Source of the DNA: Bacteroidales bacterium
GTDB taxonomy: Bacteria; Bacteroidota; Bacteroidia; Bacteroidales; UBA10428
Assembly (NCBI GenBank): GCA_016935595.1
Contig: JAFGQQ010000306.1
Span: 1 to 13,180, forward strand
Reading direction: 5' to 3'
Length of the DNA: 13,180 nt
The notes under the pieces were generated by a model, which saw nothing but the letters and a program-made list of their open reading frames with translations, had not been told where the DNA came from and did no database searches. Made by a program: the position numbers and the translations under genes. Position 1 is the stretch's first letter. Each line of letters begins with the position of its first letter. This document shows positions 1 through 5,738 of the stretch, in pieces.

Positions 1-1
1 C

Positions 2-94
2 CGGATTAAACACTATTATATTTCTTCATATTTGGGCATTACACCGGAATCGCTAAGCAGGATTCGCGCAAATATTAAATCAGTGAGGCCCTAA
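2..94 (+). CDS. Crp/Fnr-family transcriptional regulator, C-terminal fragment (5' end outside window)
   Basis: The open frame enters from the left edge and gives 30 residues before TAA at 92-94. The residues IASYLGITPE-like (here ISSYLGITPESLSRIR) match the recognition helix of the winged helix-turn-helix that closes Crp/Fnr-family regulators in Bacteroidota, where the protein usually ends about ten residues after SRIR, as it does here. The cyclic-nucleotide-binding-like sensor domain lies outside the window, so the ligand cannot be judged. It precedes the small membrane protein, SDR and HXXEE genes on the same strand, with about 250 bases between, and is a natural candidate to control them. 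That control is inference only. Family assignment from a fragment: fairly sure. Confidence 0.78.
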   Translation, partial: RIKHYYISSYLGITPESLSRIRANIKSVRP

Positions 95-346
95 TTTTAG
101 GACGAAAGTAACTAAAATTATTTAGTCGTACTCCTGGGTCATATTTTTCGTCATATGTGCGAACAGGAAAAATGGTTGCCTTATTAATGGCCCTTTTTTT
201 AAGGCGGGGTATATCATTTGTTTTATACTAAAAATATCCCTGAATTTCTGTTTTCAACTTCAAAAGCAAATTATTAACATACATCAATGCACGGGTTTTT
301 AGGAGTGGTTTTCTTTGTATCAGTTAATAATTTAAAACAAAAAATA
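95..346. other. Intergenic region between the Crp/Fnr gene and the membrane-protein/SDR/HXXEE group
   Basis: No convincing gene is present in these 252 bases. A perfect 6-bp inverted repeat with a 4-base loop (ACTAAA-ATTA-TTTAGT) lies at 111-126, shortly after the regulator's stop. It could be a weak terminator or a protein-binding palindrome, but it has no T-run. I found no exact TAnnTTTG -7 box. The nearest is ATCATTTG at 212-219, which departs from the consensus at two positions. A GCCTT/AAGGC pairing across 179-205 is possible but is too long-looped to be trusted. Confidence 0.4.
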
Positions 347-580
347 ATGAATAAAATTTATTTTGAGACATTAAAAATCAGCCTTTTTGGGGGGATTATA
401 AGTGCAATTATTTCAGGAATCCTTAATTATTATGTAATCCCCGTTCCTGATAGTATTGTTGGAAGCATAATCGGCCATTCAATTGGCGGATTCTGTTGTG
501 CTTTTATTTCATCATGTATAGGGATTCTGCTACTGATAAAGAAATTTAGAAATAATACAGGTAAAAATGAAATTGTCTGA
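347..580 (+). CDS. Small two-helix inner-membrane protein of unknown function (77 aa)
   Basis: I do not recognise the family. From the ATG at 347 the protein has 77 residues and two hydrophobic segments, about 10-30 and 43-64. They are joined by a short Pro-containing turn (IPVPDS) and followed by a basic tail (KKFRNN). Both helices are rich in Gly and small residues (GGIISAIISG, GHSIGG), which favours close helix packing. An in-frame ATG at 287 would add 20 residues. I prefer 347 because the shorter product begins like a typical small membrane protein, with Lys directly before the helix. The gene overlaps the SDR start by 14 bases, so translational coupling with the SDR is likely. It may be an accessory subunit or anchor for the SDR/HXXEE pair; that is inference. 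Confidence 0.68.
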   Translation: MNKIYFETLKISLFGGIISAIISGILNYYVIPVPDSIVGSIIGHSIGGFCCAFISSCIGILLLIKKFRNNTGKNEIV

Positions 581-1298
581 AAAAGTAATTGTAATTACCG
601 GCGCTTCTAAAGGCCTTGGTAATGAGTTGGCTATACAGCTTTCACGGCAATGTCGTAATTTAATTCTTTTGGCAAAGTCATATGATTTACTTCTAATATT
701 ACAAAAACAAATTAGCCAGTTTTCAGGTGTTAAAGTTGAAGTAATAAAATGTGATGTGTCGGATTATACAGAAGTAAAAGCAATGGCTGAAAAGATTAAG
801 GAAAAATATAAAAGAATTGATGTATTGGTAAATAATGCAGGGATAGGAATTCATAAGATAAGTGAAGATGTTAGTATTGAAGAAATGCAAAAACAATTTG
901 ATGTGAATTATTTCGGCACATTTTATTGTATTAAAGAATTACTTCCTTTATTAAAATTAAGCCCGTGTGGCTATATTTTAAATGTGGGCTCATTAACCAG
1001 CTTTGTTCCTTATGCTGACAATAGTGTTTATGCTTCCACAAAAAGCGCGTTAAAAACATTTACAAAGGGTATTCGCCAGGAATTCAGAAAGTATAATATA
1101 AAAGCCGGGATTATCCAGACGGGGATCATAAACACAAATTTTCAGGATGATAGGATAAATAATTTACCCGGTATTTTAATACTAAAGGTGCAAAATGTTG
1201 CTTCTGTTATTATAAAAATGATATTGAAACGTAAAGAAACCTTGTATATGTATAGATGGATGATTTGGATAATGAGGATGAGATTAATCTTTAAATAA
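567..1298 (+). CDS. Short-chain dehydrogenase/reductase (SDR, classical type)
   Basis: A NAD(P)-dependent oxidoreductase with a Rossmann fold. The 243-residue length is normal for a classical SDR. The cofactor motif TGASKGLG is at residues 11-18, the adenine-pocket Asp of CDV at 63, and the structural NNAG at 89-92. The catalytic tetrad is complete: Asn114, Ser142 (in NVGSLTS), Tyr155 and Lys159 (YASTK). A basic residue in LLAKS, just after strand beta-2, fits NADP(H) preference as in the DltE/YqjQ-like subgroup. The substrate cannot be told from sequence. No signal peptide is seen, so it is probably cytoplasmic. The gene overlaps the small membrane protein gene upstream, and an HXXEE gene starts 14 bases downstream, so the three are very likely one transcript. 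Family certain; substrate unknown. Confidence 0.93.
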   Translation: MKLSEKVIVITGASKGLGNELAIQLSRQCRNLILLAKSYDLLLILQKQISQFSGVKVEVIKCDVSDYTEVKAMAEKIKEKYKRIDVLVNNAGIGIHKISEDVSIEEMQKQFDVNYFGTFYCIKELLPLLKLSPCGYILNVGSLTSFVPYADNSVYASTKSALKTFTKGIRQEFRKYNIKAGIIQTGIINTNFQDDRINNLPGILILKVQNVASVIIKMILKRKETLYMYRWMIWIMRMRLIFK

Positions 1299-1312
1299 AA
1301 AAAAATAAAATT

Positions 1313-1861
1313 ATGATTACAATTATTAAAAGCCAAATAGATAAAATTAACATAATTAAACTGATAAAAATATTGCCTGTAGTTTTTACGTTTCATGAAA
1401 TTGAAGAGTGGAACGTGTTAAAATGGCACCTGCAATATCAGACTAATGTGCCTGAAGTGTCTGATATTGATTTACGCACCATATTTTTATTTCTTATCGT
1501 TTTTTCATACATCCTTGTTTATCTCGCTCTTATACCAAAAAACAAACGTATTACGGCCTATTTGCTAATTCCTTTTATTTCATTTCTTTTTTATAATGGC
1601 CTTGTTCATTTATATTGGACAATTTACTTTAAGTCTTACTCTCCGGGTTTAATTTTTGGTTTCTTTGCAGGGGTGCCTTTATATTTATTGATAGTGTATA
1701 AGTTTATACAATTAAAAATGGTTAAAAAATGGTATCTTTTTATTTTCGGAGTACTAACCGCTGTTTTATTAGTTCAAATAATACTACTTAAAGATAAATT
1801 AGATCCTGCCATAGCAAACCTAATGCTTCTCGGCAGACAACTTGCAGAATGGATTTGGTAA
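1313..1861 (+). CDS. HXXEE domain-containing integral membrane protein
   Basis: A polytopic membrane protein of 182 residues with the namesake HEIEE at 28-32, a second conserved-looking His in NGLVH (His99), and a YSPG turn at 109-112. This pattern belongs to the HXXEE family (Pfam PF13787). Hydrophobic segments lie near 13-27, 57-74, 83-104, 112-131 and 139-159. His28, Glu31, Glu32 and His99 could together bind a metal within the bilayer, as in membrane di-metal enzymes, but the family has no established function. Its start lies 14 bases after the SDR stop. The SDR neighbour suggests a shared lipid-like or hydrophobic substrate; this is inference. Family assignment is confident, function is not. 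Confidence 0.85.
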   Translation: MITIIKSQIDKINIIKLIKILPVVFTFHEIEEWNVLKWHLQYQTNVPEVSDIDLRTIFLFLIVFSYILVYLALIPKNKRITAYLLIPFISFLFYNGLVHLYWTIYFKSYSPGLIFGFFAGVPLYLLIVYKFIQLKMVKKWYLFIFGVLTAVLLVQIILLKDKLDPAIANLMLLGRQLAEWIW

Positions 1862-1987
1862 TAAATAAATGGTATATTAATTATATAATAGGTTTTTTTA
1901 AACATAATTAATACTGATTTGTAAATACGACGAAAAATGATAAATTTATACCCAATACAAGTTTTATTAACCTTAACTTCAAATTAT

Positions 1988-2446
1988 ATGAAAACAATTG
2001 CAACAATACTTATTTCTTTCCTGTTCCTCAATATTTTCTCACAGGATGCCAACCGGATAGTAGGTTTTTGGTTAACACAGGATTCCGATTCGCAGATAAA
2101 AATTTTTAAAGCCACAAATGGTAAATATTACGGTAAAATTGTTTGGTTAGACGAGCCTAATGAAGAAGACGGAACACCAAAAATTGACGACAAAAACCCT
2201 GATGTTAAACTACAAACTAGGCCAATAATGAATTTAATGCTTCTTAGTGATTTCAATTACGATGAAAAAGCAAAGAACTGGAGCGGCGGAACAATATACG
2301 ACCCCCAAAGCGGAAATACTTATAAATGTAATATATGGTTTGAGGATGATGAAAACATACTTCATGTAAAAGGTTATATCGGTATTTCATTAATTGGCAG
2401 AAAAGTTGAATGGAGTAGGGAAGCAAACCAGCGTGAACAAAAATGA
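1988..2446 (+). CDS. Exported DUF2147 family protein
   Basis: A 152-residue secreted protein of the DUF2147 family (PF09917), a small beta-barrel-like domain of unknown function common in Bacteroidota and Proteobacteria. Residues 1-18 form a signal peptide (MKTIATILISFLFLNIFS), cleaved near the following Gln. The mature part shows the family's landmarks: IVGFW near the start, YYGKIVWL, a KNPDVKLQTRP segment, the GGTIYDPQSGNTYKC motif, and a closing GYIGISLIGRKVEW. An ATG at 1937 would add 17 residues in front of the signal peptide. The 1988 start is chosen because it places Lys directly before the hydrophobic core. The comF-type gene begins 6 bases after the stop, an operon-like arrangement. 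No binding residues can be assigned. Confidence 0.9.
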   Translation: MKTIATILISFLFLNIFSQDANRIVGFWLTQDSDSQIKIFKATNGKYYGKIVWLDEPNEEDGTPKIDDKNPDVKLQTRPIMNLMLLSDFNYDEKAKNWSGGTIYDPQSGNTYKCNIWFEDDENILHVKGYIGISLIGRKVEWSREANQREQK

Positions 2447-2452
2447 TGTGAA

Positions 2453-3145
2453 ATGAGGCTTTCAACGTTAGGTTCAGATTTAGTATATTTATTTTTCCCG
2501 GAGTATTGTACAACCTGTGGGGCAAGTTTATTTAGAAACGAAAAAATAGTTTGCACCCGGTGTCTGGCCGATATTCCTGAATTTCAGATTGATGATGTTG
2601 TAAATAATGAGATAGCCAAATTATTTTGGGGCAGGGTTAATATTGAATATGCTTTTTCATTGTATCGGTTTCAAAAAGGCGGTAAATACCAGTCATTAAT
2701 GCACGAACTGAAATATAAAGGCAATAAAGAGGTAGGAATTGAATTTGGGAAATGGCTTGGCATTAAGTTAAAGAAAAGAATAGAGTTTAACGAGGTTGAT
2801 GTTATAATCCCTGTTCCGTTACACTGGAAAAAAGAAAAACTTCGTGGTTATAACCAGAGTGAACTTATTGCAAGAGGTGCAAGTTATATTTTAAATAAAC
2901 CGGTAATTACAAATTGTCTTGTAAGAACTATTGAAACAAATACCCAGACTAAGAAAACGCGAATTGAACGCTGGGAAAATGTGGAAAGTATTTTTTCACT
3001 GGTAAACAATCCTAAAATCGATGGTAAACACATATTGTTAATTGATGATATTGTCACTACCGGTGCAACTTTAGAAGCCTGTGCTCAAAAAATACTTACT
3101 GCAAAAGACACAAAAGTGAGTATTGCAACATTGGCTGTGGCATAA
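2453..3145 (+). CDS. comF: ComF family protein (zinc-ribbon phosphoribosyltransferase-like, competence)
   Basis: A 230-residue ComF/GntX-type protein. It has an N-terminal zinc ribbon with cysteines at 19, 22, 34 and 37 (CTTC and CTRC) and then a type I phosphoribosyltransferase fold. The PRPP-binding signature LLIDDIVTTGAT is at 195-206, and the conserved IIPVPLHWKKEKLRGYNQ segment is at 118-135. Relatives (Bacillus ComFC, Haemophilus ComF) are needed for uptake or processing of single-stranded DNA in natural transformation, and the enzymatic reaction has not been settled. Length is typical. It starts 6 bases after the DUF2147 gene, so co-transcription is probable, although no functional link is known. 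No helicase partner (ComFA) is in the window; ComF commonly stands alone outside Bacillota. The gene symbol denotes family membership. Confidence 0.92.
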   Translation: MRLSTLGSDLVYLFFPEYCTTCGASLFRNEKIVCTRCLADIPEFQIDDVVNNEIAKLFWGRVNIEYAFSLYRFQKGGKYQSLMHELKYKGNKEVGIEFGKWLGIKLKKRIEFNEVDVIIPVPLHWKKEKLRGYNQSELIARGASYILNKPVITNCLVRTIETNTQTKKTRIERWENVESIFSLVNNPKIDGKHILLIDDIVTTGATLEACAQKILTAKDTKVSIATLAVA

Positions 3146-3242
3146 AGGTTTTTTCGGAATAAGTTTTATTACAAATAATTCGACTAAATTTGATATAATA
3201 ATGCGAATTAAGGGTCAAGATTATTATATATATTTTAAAATA

Positions 3243-3356
3243 GTTGTGTATTTTGGTGTTTTAGTGAATTTGTGGCGAAAAAAGTTATGCCCATCGGCCG
3301 CCAAAGGCTTGCCGACACTGAAGCACTAAGCCTCTAAAACACAAAATATCACAAAG
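3243..3356. repeat. Imperfect long inverted repeat with a GC-rich central hairpin (REP-like or decayed MITE-like)
   Basis: The left arm (about 3243-3276) and right arm (about 3323-3356) are imperfect reverse complements. Both carry a TATTTTG-x-TGTTTTAG core, with small gaps outside it. Between them, in otherwise AT-rich DNA, lies a GC-rich hairpin at 3294-3315. It pairs TCGGC with GCCGA and, after a small internal loop, GCC with GGC around an AAA loop. The tract of CACTAAG/CACAAAG-like words resembles intergenic repeats that I recall as common in Bacteroidota genomes. Copy number cannot be tested from one window. The pairing is seen directly; the repeat class is inferred. Confidence 0.5.
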
Positions 3357-3418
3357 CATTAAAAAGATATTGATTTATCGTAGTACATGACAAAAATTTA
3401 AATACTTTAATATTTTTA

Positions 3419-3512
3419 TAAGGCTGACAGCCTTACTTAATCCAATCCAATGTATCACATTGGTATTTAGAACAATGAAAACAAATTTCGTCCTGTACAA
3501 ATTTGATTTGTA
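3419..3512. repeat. Three tandem 17-base mini-hairpins, each a 7-bp perfect stem with a 3-base loop
   Basis: The units are TAAGGCTGACAGCCTTA (3419-3435), CCAATGTATCACATTGG (3447-3463) and TACAAATTTGATTTGTA (3496-3512). Each is a perfect 7-bp stem closed by three unpaired bases, but the stem sequences are unrelated. They therefore share geometry and not sequence. None is followed by a T-run on either strand, so they are not ordinary intrinsic terminators. They may be the folded part of a noncoding RNA or of a mobile-element end. Confidence 0.5.
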
Positions 3513-3609
3513 ATATCCTTGAATCAAAATTGCAGTTTTTAACTCTTAATTCAAATTAATGATTTTTTTATATGTAAAAGTGAGGAAGGAAAGTAACTTT
3601 TTTAAATGT

Positions 3610-5541
3610 TTATTTTAAAACAGTCCGTTGCCCCAGGTTTTTTGCCAGGTTAATTTTTAATTGCGATAATGCCACAAATTGCTGGTAAAGCCTTTCGGTT
3701 TCTTCTTCGTTTTGAATTTCCTGCGTAGCAACTAGGCTCTCTTGCAATTCTTCAAGCAATTTTTGTACCCTGAAGTTTTTAAAAGCAAGTATGGCTTCTT
3801 TTATTACCTGCTGGTATTTGTCTTCTTCAGTCTCGACAAAATTGCCGGTGCGCTTCCAGAGTTTGCTTTCCTTGTACTTGGGGCTTAAAACATCAACTGC
3901 AAACTGGCTAATGCTTTTTTCAGGGTGTGAGAGAAAATATCTTTCCTGTATCTCTTTTTTCTGGCTTAACTGGTATTGAATTTCTTCAAAAATCTGTGAA
4001 TATAACGGATGTTTTAGTTTTAAATCATCGGAATTTAACTCATTTATAATATAAACACAAGAGGGTAACTCATCGTCCTCTTCATTTTTTATTGAGCGGT
4101 TGCCATATGCAAGCATCAATCTTACCAGTTCTTTTTCGAACAATTCGCCTTCATTTCTTTCCTGGACAGGTTCGGTATATGAATGGGTTTTTTCTGTAAA
4201 CCGGGGTGAATATTCTTCATGCCTGTATTTTTGTTCAGCTTTTTGCCTTCGTATTTTATTAATTTCGGAATATAAAATCCGTTCGTTAACATTTAAAAGT
4301 GAACTGCATTCTTTAATGTATTCGGCACGTAAAATAGTATTTGGAATTACTGCAATTGATTTTACAATATCTGTAATTAATCCCGCCCTTTTAACCGGGT
4401 CGTTTTTGGCATCCTGTATTAAAAGTTTGGTTTTAAACGATATAAAATCTTTTTCATTAGAATTGATAAAATCCAGTAATTCAGTTGCACTATGTTTTTT
4501 CGAAAATGAATCGGGGTCTTCACCATCCGGTAGCAAAACAACTTTTAAATTCAATCCTTCTTCCAGCACAAGGTCAATCCCTCTTAAAGATGCTTTAATA
4601 CCGGCCTCATCACCATCATAGATTATTGTTATGTTGGGCGTAAAACGCTTAATAAGACGAATTTGCTCAACTGTAAGCGCTGTTCCGGATGAAGCTACTA
4701 CATTTTCAATACCCGACTGATGAAGCGATAAAACATCGGTATAACCTTCAACTAAATAACATTTATCTTCCTGCATTACCATTTTTTTTGCCTGCAGGAT
4801 ACCGTAAACAATTTTGCTTTTATGATATATTTCCGACTCGGGCGAGTTAAGGTATTTGGCTGTATTTTTGTCCGTACGTAAAGTCCTGCCGCCAAAAGCA
4901 ATTACTTTACCCGATAATGAATGGATGGGAAAAATTATCCTTCCGGCAAACCGGTCAAAAGTGAAATCATCTTTCTGAATGGTTAAACCGGTTTTAACTA
5001 AAAAGTCGAGCTTATGGCCTTCCTGGAGGGCTTTTTTTGTAAATGCATCACGTTTGTCGGGACTGTAGCCCAGTTCAAATTTTTTAAGTATGTCATCCCT
5101 GAAACCGCGTTCTTTAAAGTAACTTAGCCCGATTGCTTTTCCTTCTTCGCTATTAAAAAGGCAGTCTATAAAAAAATGGGTGGCAAAGGCACTAACTACA
5201 AGTAAACTTTCTCTTTCATTGTTTTGTTCCAGCTCTTTTTCTGTAAGTTCTTTTTCTACAATATCAATGTTGTATTTTTTTGCCAGGTAACGAAGCGCTT
5301 CAGGGTAGGAAAGGTTTTCATGCTCCATAATAAAATTAACCGGGTTACCCCCTTTTCCGCAGCCGAAACATTTAAAAATTCCTTTTGCCGGAGAAACAGT
5401 GAATGAAGGTGTTTTTTCGTTATGAAAAGGACATAATCCAAGATAATTTACCCCGCGTTTTTTTAAATTAACAAAATCATTCACTACCTCTACAATATCG
5501 GCAGCATCAAGAATCCTTTCAATGGTATTATGATCAATCAT
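3610..5541 (-). CDS. dnaG: DNA primase DnaG
   Basis: The replicative primase, which synthesises RNA primers for both strands at the fork and is recruited by the DnaB helicase. The protein has 643 residues, normal for the family. The N-terminal zinc-binding domain carries CPFH (Cys37, His40) and CFGC (Cys58, Cys61). The RNA-polymerase core includes RFAGRIIFPI at 197-206 and YLNSPES. The Toprim fold holds the catalytic acidic residues Glu265 and Asp269 (VEGYTDV), Asp309 and Asp311 (YDGDEAG), and the DGEDPDSF segment at 339-346. After a polar linker at about 432-465, the C-terminal helicase-interaction region is divergent, as usual in Bacteroidota. The start at 5541 begins MIDHNTIERIL, the normal DnaG opening. 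It stands alone rather than in the rpsU-dnaG-rpoD operon of Proteobacteria, and is divergent from the UPF0371 gene. Confidence 0.98.
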   Translation of the reverse strand: MIDHNTIERILDAADIVEVVNDFVNLKKRGVNYLGLCPFHNEKTPSFTVSPAKGIFKCFGCGKGGNPVNFIMEHENLSYPEALRYLAKKYNIDIVEKELTEKELEQNNERESLLVVSAFATHFFIDCLFNSEEGKAIGLSYFKERGFRDDILKKFELGYSPDKRDAFTKKALQEGHKLDFLVKTGLTIQKDDFTFDRFAGRIIFPIHSLSGKVIAFGGRTLRTDKNTAKYLNSPESEIYHKSKIVYGILQAKKMVMQEDKCYLVEGYTDVLSLHQSGIENVVASSGTALTVEQIRLIKRFTPNITIIYDGDEAGIKASLRGIDLVLEEGLNLKVVLLPDGEDPDSFSKKHSATELLDFINSNEKDFISFKTKLLIQDAKNDPVKRAGLITDIVKSIAVIPNTILRAEYIKECSSLLNVNERILYSEINKIRRQKAEQKYRHEEYSPRFTEKTHSYTEPVQERNEGELFEKELVRLMLAYGNRSIKNEEDDELPSCVYIINELNSDDLKLKHPLYSQIFEEIQYQLSQKKEIQERYFLSHPEKSISQFAVDVLSPKYKESKLWKRTGNFVETEEDKYQQVIKEAILAFKNFRVQKLLEELQESLVATQEIQNEEETERLYQQFVALSQLKINLAKNLGQRTVLK

Positions 5542-5670
5542 ATACAGAAAACCAGGGTTTTAAAAATTTGTTTTTAAAATTAATAAAAATTGGCAGGTAA
5601 AATAATAGTAATTTGAAATGAATGATATTAATTTTAAAGTGTCGATTTCTTAAAGTATATTGAATAAAAG

Positions 5671-5691
5671 AAAGTCAGGAGACTTTTTTTT
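5671..5691 (+). terminator. Short terminator-like hairpin with T-tract inside the dnaG/UPF0371 divergent region
   Basis: AAAGTC (5671-5676) pairs with GACTTT (5681-5686) around an AGGA loop, and the right arm runs into eight T's (5684-5691). The shape is that of a weak intrinsic terminator reading rightward, 48 bases before the UPF0371 start. It may be leader attenuation or a chance structure, because the A/T-rich stem is weak. No exact TAnnTTTG box was found in this 197-base divergent region (5542-5738). The nearest, TATCTTGA at 5694-5701, lies after the hairpin, which would make the hairpin irrelevant to the mRNA if that box is real. Confidence 0.28.
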
Positions 5692-5738
5692 ATTATCTTG
5701 AAAGTTTTTTAATTCAACGGTAAAAGAGTTCAATTATA

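Larger units (their letters stand above)
3146..3609. other. 464-base gene-free gap between comF and dnaG
   Basis: No credible coding region is visible. A 68-codon frame beginning inside the comF tail runs into it, but its translation has no family character and it overlaps comF out of frame. What the gap does contain is secondary structure: a palindromic element at 3243-3356 and three 17-base mini-hairpins at 3419-3512, listed separately. An AT-only palindrome (TTAATT-CA-AATTAA, 3546-3559) followed by a T-run is a weak candidate terminator for plus-strand transcription. comF reads rightward and dnaG leftward, so both transcripts end in this gap. No strong terminator is seen for either. Confidence 0.55.

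Noticed and set aside
1937..1987. Upstream ATG extending the DUF2147 protein by 17 residues
   Set aside because: It would bury the signal peptide behind an extra hydrophobic stretch. The ATG at 1988 gives a normal signal peptide.
3123..3329. 68-codon plus-strand frame after comF
   Set aside because: It starts inside the comF tail in another frame, its translation has no domain or compositional character, and its end falls in the palindromic repeat.
3419..3512. CRISPR array
   Set aside because: The three hairpins have unrelated sequences and uneven spacing (28 and 49 bases), so there is no repeat-spacer pattern. No cas genes are in the window.
4100..4621. 173-codon plus-strand frame opposite dnaG
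   Set aside because: It is antisense to the Toprim/C-terminal coding part of dnaG, whose motifs are intact. The Ser-rich translation is typical of a shadow frame.
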